From Spinacia oleracea (taxonomy: Eukaryota; Streptophyta; Magnoliopsida; Caryophyllales; Amaranthaceae): a stretch of DNA of 64,000 nt. The translations under genes and the position numbers were made by a program. Where the stretch lies: NCBI RefSeq assembly GCF_020520425.1, contig NC_079488.1, positions 10,455,747 to 10,519,746 on the forward strand. The letters are read 5' to 3'. The notes beneath the pieces are model-generated. The model ran no database searches and had not been told where the DNA came from. It worked only from the letters and a program-made list of their open reading frames with translations. How positions within the stretch are numbered: the first letter of the stretch is position 1; the number at the start of each line of letters is the position of its first letter. Of this stretch, positions 43,004 through 52,572 are shown piece by piece.

Positions 43004-43913
43004 AGCAAATTTGTCATAACATATCTATTACAAAGTATATGTCTAATTTTGCACGAAACAATCGTTTATAATTTTTTAGGAAAATTCATACTTCACATAA
43101 ATATTTTTTTTGCAAGAAACAGCCTTAGTCTATTTTCAGGCGTTGATCAGGCCTTTTCGGGGGTTGACTGTGTTGTGTCGATCACTTGCGTCTTCTTCTC
43201 TTGGAAAATTTTCTAAACTAGGTATTTTGCATGTTTGACTTTGCGAGAAACAATCTTTTATATATAATTTTCTTTTCTCAATTTCAAACCCTAAAAATAT
43301 TTATTTGCGAGAAACAACCTTTGTAATTTTTTTTACCTTTGTAACATTTTGTTGTGAAGAGAATTATATTTTAATCACCTTAATTTTTTTTAAGGTCTGA
43401 AATTGCCAAAAAAAAAATGTTGTTTCTTGCAAAGTCAAACATATAAAAAGTTTATTTTGGCAAATTTTCTTTTAGAAAAATACGCACGTGACTGGCACGC
43501 CACAATCAACGTCGGCAAAGGCCCCGCCAACGCCTGAAAAAGGACTGTGGTTGTTTCACAAAATATTTTTTATAAGGTCTGAATTTGCCGAGAAAAATAT
43601 ACTTCCTCCGTATGGAAATACTTGCTACGTTTGTCACTTTGACGCATGTCAATGCACAATTTTGATCGTTGATATCTTAAATTATTTTCAACCAAAAATT
43701 ATAAAAAGTTGATATTTTGGAAACACGCATTTAGAAAAATCTAACAAGATCTAACATTACTATTTATCCGACATATAAATCACCAGCAATAGTTAAAGTA
43801 GAATATGTGAATAGTGTAAAAAATTCAAACGTTTCAAATATTTATAAACAGAGGAAGTATAAGATTGTTTCTCGCAAAATTAGACATAAAATGTTTGTTT
43901 TGACAAACTTGCC
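43004..43913. mobile_element. Mutator-like or foldback element with long inverted repeats
   Basis: Left arm (43004 to about 43300) and right arm (about 43380-43913) are imperfect inverted repeats over about 270 bp. Landmarks are TATGTCTAATTTTGC-CGAAACAATC, TTTTCAGGCGTTG, and TTTGACTTTGC-AGAAACAA. The ends are AGCAAATTTGTC and the complement of GGCAAGTTTGTC. A 9-bp near-duplication TTAATCGTA/TTAATTGTA (42995-43003, 43914-43922) flanks it, as expected for Mutator-like elements. A Stowaway MITE lies in the right arm. No transposase. Confidence 0.65.
43602..43857. mobile_element. Stowaway-like MITE
   Basis: 256 bp with ends CTTCCTCCGTATGG and the complement of CTTCCTCTGTTTAT, flanked by TA on both sides (43600-43601, 43858-43859). 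TIRs of the CTCCCTCCGT type and TA duplications are typical of Stowaway (Tc1/mariner). It has no counterpart in the left arm of the surrounding inverted-repeat element, so it inserted later. Confidence 0.8.
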
Positions 43914-43924
43914 TTAATTGTACC

Positions 43925-44505
43925 TGATGTGGCCTAAAGTAATAGACTGCCACATGGCTCTACTAGGATGGCCAAGAAGGAAGACAAAGGTTCTTCAGCA
44001 TGAATACCCCGAATTCATACTAAGCCCATATCCGCATCCAGACCCAGGGCCCATCTCTTAGGCCCATGGCCCCATTTGATTGTTAGAGTCCCTGGTCAAA
44101 TCATGTCTAAAAGCCTAAAGCTTGCAGGCAAAGGCCAACATGCAAAGGGCCCACCAGGTCTAAATCAAACCTTTTATTATCGGACACATGTCCTAATCTT
44201 GGAAAGCACCCAATCATCAGGCCAGGGTTTAAGGATCAATTCCCAAGGAACCCTAGCCCTATAAATAGTTTAGATCCCAAGGTAAAAGGGGCACTCAATT
44301 CATTCCCACCTACCTTAAAACTATCTTCGCTCTGCTTTCTCTCTACAATTTACTTTTCTCTCTAGCTTATACTTACTTAGGCATCAGAGGGAATATTCCT
44401 ACGGGAATATTCTTGTTTTGCAGGTTGCCAGAGGATCGTGCCAGCTGATACTTAATACCTCCGAGGAACGCGTGACACGTCATCACCGTAAAAGATTCCA
44501 CAACA
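43925..44505 (+). repeat. 5' LTR (581 bp)
   Basis: TGATGTGGCCTAAAG...TTCCACAACA. Positions 1-360 are repeated at 49112-49471. TATA-like TATAAATAG is at 44260-44268. Confidence 0.9.
44260..44268 (+). promoter_or_regulatory. TATA-like box in LTR
   Basis: TATAAATAG, conserved in the 3' copy at 49450-49458. Confidence 0.5.
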
Positions 44506-44507
44506 TT

Positions 44508-44525
44508 TGGCGCCGTACGTGGGGA
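44508..44525 (+). other. Primer binding site
   Basis: TGGCGCCGTACGTGGGGA, two bases after the LTR end. It belongs to the TGGCGCCGTCTGTGGGGA-type PBS common in plant gypsy elements; tRNA identity not decided. Confidence 0.75.
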
Positions 44526-44536
44526 GGTATAGTATC

Positions 44537-45244
44537 ATGGCTGAGTCGCAATCTGAAGGAGAGTATAATGGTGAAGTAGAGGAGAGACGGCCCCGAGAAA
44601 GGAGTCAACGCCATATAGAGGAAGCAAACCAAGTTGCAAACGCTGGAAGCACGCCGCGCCGAGTTCAGGAGGCCGAGGTAATTGTGGAGGAGGAACCAGA
44701 AGCACCTCCACCAGGCGGCCATCTAAGCCCTAGTGTCCGTGACGCCGTGGTGGATGAAATTTTGGACTTGCCTGTCTCGGTGGGATCACTGCGTGAAATC
44801 CTGGTCGGATTCCAACAACAAATGAATCAAACTTTCCGACAGCAGATGAGTACCACGTTGCAGGATGAAATACGAAGGAACATGTTGATATACAACACTG
44901 AAAGGGCGGCTCCGCAGAGGCTTCTCACTCTTGGCGTCAATCGGATAAACAGAATGCCACTCAGATCAAACGTATGGAGAGCAGGAGAAAGTTCCCGTCC
45001 ACAAGCTAGCCGAGGAGCAAGTCCTTTGGCAGAACGCTTGGAGATCGACCACGACCATCAAGCCTTTCTGCCTCGGCGAGAGCAGGCCACGCGACCACCT
45101 TCCAGGGTAAACCCACCGGCCATCTTGCGGCCATCCTCGAGACATCAGGAACACTATGAAGCTGAATCTGAACTATCAGACACTAGATCTACTCCAGTTA
45201 TGGAACATCCCCCATTTTACCCCTCTACTCGAGGAAAAACCTAG
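44537..45244 (+). CDS. Gypsy gag, N-terminal part
   Basis: ATG at 44537, 31 bases after the PBS start, opens MAESQSEGEYNGEVEERRPR, a hydrophilic, Arg- and Glu-rich protein of 235 residues. The middle (LREILVGFQQQMNQTFRQQM) looks coiled. A TAG at 45242 ends it; the main gag domain continues after a frameshift, from 45322. Disordered N-terminal gag stretches of this kind are usual in Tat-type elements. No domain with known activity. Confidence 0.7.
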   Translation: MAESQSEGEYNGEVEERRPRERSQRHIEEANQVANAGSTPRRVQEAEVIVEEEPEAPPPGGHLSPSVRDAVVDEILDLPVSVGSLREILVGFQQQMNQTFRQQMSTTLQDEIRRNMLIYNTERAAPQRLLTLGVNRINRMPLRSNVWRAGESSRPQASRGASPLAERLEIDHDHQAFLPRREQATRPPSRVNPPAILRPSSRHQEHYEAESELSDTRSTPVMEHPPFYPSTRGKT

Positions 45245-45321
45245 ATGACGCCCAACAGAGTGAGCATGCGTCCTCGTATGATCTCCAGCCGCCGTGAACC
45301 AACTTATCATATCAACAGGGG

Positions 45322-46398
45322 TTGAATAACTTGACGTTGAGGCACATGAGCACTCCCTTCTGTGAGGACGTAATGAACGCCCCGAAAGAACCTAAAGTCA
45401 AAACTCCCACCATTGAAGCTTATGACGACACCACTGACCCAGACATGCACCTAGTTGCATACCTTCACCACATGTATGTCAAAGGAACCAATGAGGCCAC
45501 GTGGTGCAAATATTTTCCAGCCACCCTTAAAGGAGTGGCGTCCAAATGGTTTAAACGACTGCCCCCGGGATCAATTGCCTCTTTCAACGAGCTACATACC
45601 TTGTTCTCCACCAGGTTCATGGCATACAAGGAAGGAAGGAAAATAAGCATGCACTTGGGACGCATTCAACAAGGAAAAGATGAGTCGTTGAGAAGCTATG
45701 TTAAGCCCTTCAATCTAGAGGCCGGACAAATCCCAGATCTGCGCGATGGCGTCTCCTTCGATAATTTTATCAGAGGATTGAAGAAAGGGTCATTCAAGTT
45801 TGACTTGGTTAAGAAGAGTGTCCGGACTATGGCTGAAGTCTTGGACGAGGCTGAAGCATTTATCCATGCAACAGAAATATGCAGTGCGTCCAAGGATGGA
45901 AAGGCTGGTGAGGCGACAGATTCCTCAGGGAAGAAAGAGAAGATAGACAGGAAAGCCCCACGGGTAAATGGTACTTGTGCTCTTTCGAAAGAGCATGATA
46001 CCAATTCTCCTGGACAAAGGAGAAGACGTCCATAAGAAAGAGAATATTTCGAATACAATACGGACCTTCTCACGATCCTAGTGGACGTCGGGACCAGGTT
46101 CGATCTTGAATGGCCCTTCCCCATGAAATCCCATGTTGAGAGTCGAGATCCTAAGCTGTATTGTCAGTTCCACGAAGATATAGGGCATGACACCAAGGAT
46201 TGTAGAAGCTAGAAGAGATCCCTGGACGGCCTAGCCTCCAAGGGGCACCTAAAGAACTACCTGCAAAGGAGTACTCACGGCACAGGGAAGAATCAGTACA
46301 AGAAAAATAAGTCACCCATCTCAGCTACAGAAGGAAATCACAACGAAGGGGGATTTGTAGCCGTCATATCAGGAGGACCAGCCGCTGGGGGACCCACC
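45322..46398 (+). pseudogene. Gypsy gag domain with zinc-binding motif
   Basis: The open frame reads LRHMSTPFCEDVMNAPKEP and then a Retrotrans_gag domain (DPDMHLVAYLHHMYVKG, WCKYFPATLKGVASKWF, FNELHTLFSTRFM, LRSYVKPFNLEAGQI). It ends with a basic tail. TAA at 46033 and TAG at 46210 interrupt the frame, which otherwise runs on through a Cys/His cluster YCQFHEDIGHDTKDC (about 46160-46205) into protease. The gag domain packages element RNA. One frameshift separates it from the N-terminal part. Confidence 0.85.
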
Positions 46399-47067
46399 AT
46401 GAGGGGACAGAAAGATTATGCCCGCCGTCTAGGTCAGGTAATGTTATCAGGGAAGTCACCAGAGGACCCATTCCCTCGGATAGAGATATGTGAATCGGAT
46501 GGTGGACGAGTAGTCACCCCGCATGACGACCCCCTCGTGGTCGAGATCAAAATCTCCAACATGAGAGTAAAGCGCATCTTGATAGATACAGGAAGTTCAT
46601 CTGATATAATGAGCATGGAGTGCCTCAGCCGCCTAGCTCACGATCCTAAAACCATAGAATGCATACACTACCCTATCATTGGCTTTGGAGGAAGCATCAA
46701 ACATCCAGTAGGCGTCATCAACTTGCCGGTCCGGATTGGAGAGCGTAAAGATGGACGAAAGATGGGGGTGGACTTCCTAATCGTCAAAGATTTAACGGCA
46801 TACAATGTCATTTTGGGACGTCCCACCCTGAACAGGATTAAGGCAGTGGTCGTCACCCATCTCATGCTCCTGAAGTATTTATGTGACGATGGGGCAATAG
46901 GGACTATACATGGAGATCAACAGCAAGCGAGAGACTGCTACCTCACCACTCTTAACCCGTCAGCATGGAGGAAAGATCCGACCGGGACAAAAGGCAAAAG
47001 GAAATATGAAGAGGAGCCACCCACTGCCAGCGAGAGTATCCTAGTCAAGATAGAGAAAAGTGGCTAA
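46399..47067 (+). CDS. Gypsy aspartic protease, end of polyprotein
   Basis: 222 codons in the gag frame. The active site is ILIDTGSSSDIMS, followed by the flap GFGGSIKHPVG and YNVILGRPTLNRIKAVV, the standard ILGRP block. TAA ends it at 47067 and nothing like reverse transcriptase follows. It would cleave gag. The domain itself is open from end to end, but translation from the gag start would meet the upstream stops. Confidence 0.85.
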   Translation: MRGQKDYARRLGQVMLSGKSPEDPFPRIEICESDGGRVVTPHDDPLVVEIKISNMRVKRILIDTGSSSDIMSMECLSRLAHDPKTIECIHYPIIGFGGSIKHPVGVINLPVRIGERKDGRKMGVDFLIVKDLTAYNVILGRPTLNRIKAVVVTHLMLLKYLCDDGAIGTIHGDQQQARDCYLTTLNPSAWRKDPTGTKGKRKYEEEPPTASESILVKIEKSG

Positions 47068-47761
47068 AGAATAGAATGTCATTAGACTAGTCAGAATACT
47101 TTATGTAATATGAGCCTACAAAACGGCCTAGCAATTATGTAAGAGCCAACCAAACGGCTTGTAATGCTTGCCTACAAAACGGCCAGCTTATTTTCGCTAC
47201 TTAGCAGAATGTTAACTTTATAACAATGTTCCCCTCATCAAAAACTATGATGAACTCATGGCCCAATAAGGCCACTCAAAATCATATAACAAACGCAAGA
47301 AAGTGAAGTCCCCCCACGTTGACGAGCTCCGACTAGGCGGCATCACGAGTGGTTAATTGAACGACGACCTTAGAAGTGGCCTAAATTAATTAACACTAAT
47401 AAAGACGTGAAAGCACAAACAAGACTCAACAAAGCATTCATTTAATATGGACGCCCTCTCCTTTGAAGGCGTCACAAAAGACTAATCGGTTGACGGCCTG
47501 AGGAGTGGCCTAGATTAGCCCCCCAAATTAGGCTGATCACCTAAAACACTGGGGTAACCGTCCACAATTGGACCATAAAGTATGTTCCTGAAAAAGTCAG
47601 TATAAAGCTGAAATGGAATAAAGACACAAGTGCACAGGAGGCACAAAATATCCATACATGCGCACAAGGCGCAACAAACCCAAATAAAATAATTCCCAAG
47701 GGCATCAATGTTATTACAAGCGCCTACGGCGCCACAGAAACCAGCATTAAAATAAAACTGT
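47068..47761 (+). other. Spacer between protease and antisense gene
   Basis: Non-coding. Short repeated words (AAACGGCC(T)AGC at 47115-47190, GTGGCCTAGATTA-type near 47375 and 47505, GGCGCAACAAAC and similar near 47640-47740). Confidence 0.55.
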
Positions 47762-48478
47762 CTACGGATGAGGGGTCGTCGAGCCTCCATTCTCTTGACA
47801 GAAGGCGAGGATAGGCGTCAGTCTTAGACAAGAAACGAGGCCGGTAATTCCGCGTGAAAGACGCTCTGAAAGAGGGAGATCCTCCATTTGGATAATAGAC
47901 CATTTAGTCCTCCACCATACCCAGCTAGAGGACTTACCCAATACCGTCTTATAACCCCGTCGGCTATACAAGGTAAACCATCCCTGGGGAGAACGAGAAG
48001 AAGGAGCGATGTCTACAAGTCTAACAAAGGAAGAAAAGGAAGGGGTGACGTCACTCAACGCACACTTGGAAATATAACCAAAGACATTCGCCCAAGAATT
48101 AGGGGTCAGCTGGGCTAGGCCAATGTCATAACCATCCAAAACGTCCATTACAAAAGGGTGCAGGGGAAACCTAAGGCCCAATATGAAGGCGGCCGTATAG
48201 ACAGCAAGCTCTCCCAGAGAAAGACGGTCTACAGTACTATGGGGACGAGGGCACTTAAAACTAAAGCCACGAGGCAAGAGCAAGAAACGCTCAAAGTCAC
48301 GTCCTTGCCCCCTTAGGTATCTCAACCATTTCCTGATGGGGAGGATGTTAGAAGGAAACAAGTTCACATCCTCTTTTCCACAAACCATAGGAGGAAGATT
48401 TTTTGCAAACTCCTCGTCCGAAGAGCTGGAAGAATCATCTTCAAAATCCTCACGTGGGATACGAGGACGGCAAGCCAC
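47762..48478 (-). CDS. Antisense gene of the gypsy element, 'putative gypsy type transposon' (Transposase_28-like) family
   Basis: Minus strand. The frame contains an acidic Ser-rich stretch (DDSSSSSDEEF), then LSLGELAVYTAAFILGLRFPL, HPFVMDVLDGYDIGLAQLTPNSW, and ANVFGYISKCAL. The 'PLHPFVxxxLxxYxIxLxQLTPNxW' pattern is that of the plant family listed as putative gypsy type transposon (PF04195), from memory. The frame stays open upstream to about 48636 without an ATG, so the true N-terminus (or an upstream exon) is uncertain. The function of this family is unknown; it accompanies gypsy elements in many plants. Confidence 0.72.
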   Translation of the reverse strand: MACRPRIPREDFEDDSSSSSDEEFAKNLPPMVCGKEDVNLFPSNILPIRKWLRYLRGQGRDFERFLLLPRGFSFKCPRPHSTVDRLSLGELAVYTAAFILGLRFPLHPFVMDVLDGYDIGLAQLTPNSWANVFGYISKCALSDVTPSFSSFVRLVDIAPSSRSPQGWFTLYSRRGYKTVLGKSSSWVWWRTKWSIIQMEDLPLSERLSRGITGLVSCLRLTPILAFCQENGGSTTPHP

Positions 48479-48636
48479 ACTCTTTCTTCTCCTTGAAAAA
48501 CGTGCCGCCCTGGAACCCCCGTCTCCTGAATGATGGGAGGAACTAACTCCACCCCTATTTCCATGGGACGGGTTCGAAAAAGGAACCCTGCTGTCCCTCT
48601 CTCGTGGTGCTCCCCATGCACCTACGTTGGTTGTCT

Positions 48637-49099
48637 ACTTAATACGAGTCATGCCGTCCTGCATAAGGAACAGGACGTCTGACTTAAGAAAAGAGGAAAA
48701 AGCAAAGAACGGGTACGCTGTCCAGATACAAGAGAATAGGCAACTGACAGGACGCCTCCCCAAGAAATAAAAGCATAAAAAAGAATAAAAATTTCAAATA
48801 CAGAAACTAACCAAAACACTTACCAATAAGTGATCAAACTGCTGAAATGGTCAGGCAAATTGTCCAAACTCCAAGAAAAACGAACGAAGAATCCAAGAAC
48901 ACTCAATACAAACACAAAAGATCTTCGAAGGGAAATTGCTCTCTCTCTAGAAATCTCTTTGAAAATAACAAAAGGCAAATGAGGGAAAACAAACGATTTC
49001 TGAAGATTTTAAAGGCAAAGACCAGGCTCCGGAAAGCAACCAAACGTGGCACTCCACCATGACAAGAAGGCTACCTCACCTGTGCAAGGGGCACCCTCC
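48637..49099 (+). other. Tail of the gypsy element
   Basis: Non-coding. It should contain the promoter of the antisense gene, but I see no clear signal; CT-rich on the minus strand around 48880-48990. Confidence 0.5.
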
Positions 49100-49111
49100 T
49101 TGAGGGGAAAA
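49100..49111 (+). other. Polypurine tract
   Basis: TTGAGGGGAAAA immediately before the TG of the 3' LTR. Confidence 0.7.
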
Positions 49112-49471
49112 TGATGTGGCCTAAAGTAATAGACTGCCACATGGCTTTACTAGCTAGGATGGCCAAGAAGGAAGACAAAGTTCTTCAGCAGGAATACCCC
49201 GAATTCATACTAAGCCCATATCCGCATCCAGACCCAGGGCCCATCTCTTAGGCCCATGACCCCATTTGATTGGTAGAGTCCCTGGTCAAATCATGTCTAA
49301 AAGCTCAAAGCTTGCAGGCAAAGGCCAACATGCAAAGGGCCCAACAGGTCTAAGTCAGACCTCCTATTATCAGACACATGTCCTAATCTTGGAAAGCACC
49401 CAATCATCAGGCCTGGGTTTAAGGATCAATTCCAAAGGAACCCTAGACCTATAAATAGTTCAGATCCCAAC
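49112..49471 (+). repeat. 3' LTR, first 360 bp
   Basis: Matches 43925-44283 closely and stops abruptly after CAGATCCCAA, where CACTACTACAAAT begins. Confidence 0.92.
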
Positions 49472-49484
49472 ACTACTACAAATC

Positions 49485-49860
49485 CCGCCTTTTGGAGACG
49501 CTTTTTGGGCCGTTTTTCGACGCCAAAAAGTGTCGAGAAATTAGCCCTCGACGCTTTTAAGAAGCGTCGAGAAAATTAAAGTCGAGAATATTCTCGACGC
49601 TTTTTGGCGTCGAGAATGGAGACGCTTTTTGGCGTGCACCTCCATCCTTCAGCTTCGGCGCTTTTCACCGTCCACAAGATTTTCCCGCTTTACCCCACCC
49701 TTTTCTTAATCAATACCTCGACGCTGACTGGCGTCCATGTTTTCTTCAGCCTAGACGCTTATAAGCGTCCACAGGTCTGATTTCCACAAGATTTTTTTCC
49801 TGCTTTAACATTTTCCTATTTAATGTCCTCGACACCTACAGGCGTCCAGAAATTTATTTT
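49485..49860. repeat. CACTA subterminal hairpins
   Basis: About eight variants of GACGCTTxxxxGCGTC, the best being CTCGACGCTTTTAAGAAGCGTCGAG at 49551-49573 and TCTCGACGCTTTTTGGCGTCGAGA at 49592-49616. Later ones (49720, 49755, 49828) are more diverged. Confidence 0.88.
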
Positions 49861-50448
49861 GGCGGGAAATTTAATTCAAAATTAGCACGATAATACGACC
49901 ACAAAAAAGTCCAGATTATTTGTATAATTAACCTTTTTTTTCCACCTAATATTCCTGTATCATATATATATAATAAAACATTATTCATCACGTACAATTA
50001 TAAATTTAAAATTAAAGTGCAACGTAACACAACATCGATCAATTAACCTGAATTGTGAATACTTGGTCTTCAATTAACAATAAAATTAACTTACAAAAAC
50101 TTAAGTAGTTATAATTCATAGTACGTACATGTATGTTACTAACCAGAATCCAAACATACACGCATCTATATCACTAATCGAAATCCTAACCAAATAGTCC
50201 AAAACAACATCATAAATCAAACCCAAGAAAAACTAAAACTTAGAAAAACTAACTAGCTAGGATGTACGACATAGATATACTGTATGTAGATGATCGATGG
50301 TAGTAGCTCATAAGAAGCTCAAGTGTCTTGGCCTTTATTTTGCTTTTGCACATTATCACGTTGGACGACCTTCAAAGAAAAATACAAAATGTAATAAGTA
50401 CATAATAAGTCGGAAACCTGAACTACGAAGGAAATTAAATACAACATT
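49861..50448. other. CACTA interior, no gene seen
   Basis: A/T-rich with no convincing frame. Confidence 0.5.
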
Positions 50449-50640
50449 CAGTTCTAGTTTGTTCTATATCACTCACTGAATGTCTATTATAAATGAGCAA
50501 AAGCATAGCAGAGCTAGGAACATGTCAAAGACCCAGAGGTATAAAACTACAGCTGAACACACACAGCAGAACACACACAGCAGAACACACACACACAACA
50601 TGCAGGGAGTGATCATGTCAATGACCAGGTGTATAAAACA
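50449..50640 (+). repeat. Duplicated segment, copy 1
   Basis: Matches 63261-63460 in direct orientation (AGTTCTAGTTTGTTCTATATC, CACTCACTGAATGTCTATTA and on), including a variable ACACACAGCAG microsatellite at 50550-50600. Confidence 0.88.
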
Positions 50641-50744
50641 CATTTTTTGTAACTGATTATGATACAGCATGTTCATACTATCTTTTCTAGCATCATGCAT
50701 ATTATCTTTCACTTTTCTGATATTTGGTTGTCTACTAACTTCAG

Positions 50745-51119
50745 GAACCCGTGAAGCGCGTTGTTTTATTTCAAGGTGTTGGAAGAACCCTTAGAGGCAA
50801 CAGTTCTGCAGTATCTGAGCAAACTGTTCCTGCTCCTCTGAATTCTACGCCGCCTCCTTCTGCTGGGATGGTTGTGGATCAGAGCCAACCATCAACTCCA
50901 ATTCAGCTCAGGTAAGCAGATGGGACTCGTATGGTGGCTCATTTTAACTACAATCACACGATTAATGACATCCGGGCCTTCATTGATGCCTCACGACCAG
51001 GAGGAAGTAGAACTTACCAGCTTCAGACTGTCGGGTTTCCTCCCAAACCGCTCAATGATCTGAACCAGACAATAGAGCAAGCTGGCCTTGCTAACTCAGT
51101 TGCTATGCAGAAACTTTAA
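50745..51119 (+). pseudogene. Captured fragment of a plant UBX-domain protein gene (PUX4/p47-like)
   Basis: After an acceptor (CTACTAACTTCAG) the frame reads EPVKRVVLFQGVGRTL, the end of a SEP domain, then a Pro/Ser linker (STPPPSAGMVVDQSQP) and a UBX domain ([58 protein letters not shown]), ending at TAA 51117-51119 as the host protein does. Such proteins are adaptors that dock on Cdc48/p97; the GFPPKPL loop corresponds to the Cdc48-contacting FPR-type loop. A TAA at 50913-50915, at the entry to the UBX domain, breaks it. Only the 3' end of the gene is present here. It lies inside a CACTA element, so capture is likely. Confidence 0.85.
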
Positions 51120-51177
51120 GCTAATTAAAGTAGAGTATGTGACACAAGTATTTGAGTTGAAATCTAAGTGTTGGAGT
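51120..51177 (+). other. Probable 3' flank of the captured PUX fragment, up to the copia insertion
   Basis: A/T-rich, continuing at 61996-62001 after removal of the copia element; the target duplication GGAGT is at 51173-51177 and 61996-62000. Confidence 0.6.
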
Positions 51178-52557
51178 TGTTAGGTTATGATACATATGAC
51201 AATTCATAAATCATGCGGAAAAACCATTTAGCCAGGAATACATATTATTTACACATAATCATTTAGCATAGTTTAGATGCATACTCTTTGTTGCGTGCCT
51301 TCCCTAGCTGCGCCCGAACCGAACAAGAACAAGTCTTTAGGACTCCAATTGTCGTACCTCGTAGATAGTCCACAGCACGTCCGGATCCGCCTTAAGATTG
51401 ACCAACTAGAATCGCCCTTAAGGTACTAATAATTTCGGCACTTTTAGGCAAGGTATGTGACTGAATTTTTCTCTCAAAAACTCACTTTGAATACTTGAAA
51501 ACTCGTTATAAATTGTGAACCCAGGCCACATATTTATAGGGGTATGGAAAGAGAATTGGAATCCTACTAGGATACGAATTAATTAAATTAGAATCCTAGT
51601 GAAACTCTTATTTAATTAATTTATCATTTAGGATTAGGAATTTAATCATTAAACGACTCCTGTACGTTTTAGGTTTCGTATACAAACACACACACGCACG
51701 CACAGCAGCCCACGAGGGGCGCCATGCGCGCGCGCGCACAGCCCGAGCAACGCAGCCCACGACTGCCGCAGCCTTGGGCGCGCGCTGGGCCTGCCTTGCG
51801 TTGGGCCTGGCGTAGCCTTGGGCTGGCGTGTTGTGGCGCGCGTTTCCCTTGCTGGACGTGGGCCTGGCTTCGTGCTGGGCCTTCGTCTAGCAAGCTCGTC
51901 CGATGCTAATTCGTACGACGCGCTTCCGATTAATTTTCCGATTCCGGAATTCATTTCCGATACGAACAATATTTAACATTTCCGATTCCGGAATTAATTT
52001 CCGTTTCGAACAAATATTTAATATTTCCGTTTCCGGAATTATTTTCCGATTCCGATAATATTTCCGATTCAGACAATATTTCCGTTTCCGGCAATATTTT
52101 CGATTCCGGTAATATTTCTATTTCCGATAATATTTTCCGATACGTACCATGTTTCCGTTTCCGGCAACATCTACGACTTGGATAATATTTATATTTCCGA
52201 TACGATCCATATTTCCGTTTCCGGCAATATCATCGTTTCCGGAGTATTCATTTCTTGCCTGTGACGATCTCAGCTCCCACAGAAACCAAGATCCGTCGAT
52301 TCCGAATATCCATAGATGGAGTATTTAATGCCATTAAATACTTGATCCGTTTACGTACTATTTGTGTGACCCTACGGGTTCAGTCAAGAGTAAGTTGTGG
52401 ATTAATATCATTAATTCCACTTGAACTGAAGCGGCCTCTAGCTAGGCATTCAGCTTACTTGATCTCACTGAATTATTAACTTGTTAATTAATACTGAACC
52501 GCATTTATTAGACTTAACATTGAATGCATACTTGGACCAAGGGCATTATTTCCTTCA
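51178..52557 (-). repeat. 3' LTR (1,380 bp) of the second copia element
   Basis: Reverse complement runs TGAAGGAAATAATGCCC...CATAACCTAACA. CCGGAA tract at 51915-52245, GC-rich block at 51690-51900, TATA-like box at 51531-51538. Confidence 0.94.
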
Positions 52558-52572
52558 GTCTCCCACTTGTCC
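52558..52572 (-). other. Polypurine tract
   Basis: GGACAAGTGGGAGAC on the minus strand, adjoining the 3' LTR. Confidence 0.8.

Larger units (their letters stand above)
43925..49471 (+). mobile_element. Non-autonomous gypsy element with gag-protease and antisense gene; 3' LTR cut by a CACTA element
   Basis: 5' LTR 43925-44505, PBS from 44508, gag and protease 44537-47067, an antisense gene (48636-47762), PPT about 49100-49111, and the first 360 bp of the 3' LTR (49112-49471). There is no reverse transcriptase or integrase. The order is the same as in the Tat-like element at 10917-21422, but the LTR, gag and antisense gene are not alike. The remainder of the 3' LTR should lie beyond the CACTA element, right of the window. 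Confidence 0.88.

Noticed and set aside
47515..47790. A 91-codon minus-strand frame with many Cys residues near the antisense gene
   Set aside because: It translates short repeated words (GGCGCAACAAA-like) and overlaps the end of the antisense gene in another frame; no domain.
50907..50920. GGTAAGCAG in the UBX fragment as a splice donor
   Set aside because: No intron follows: the protein frame continues directly on the other side, so the TAA is better read as a nonsense change.
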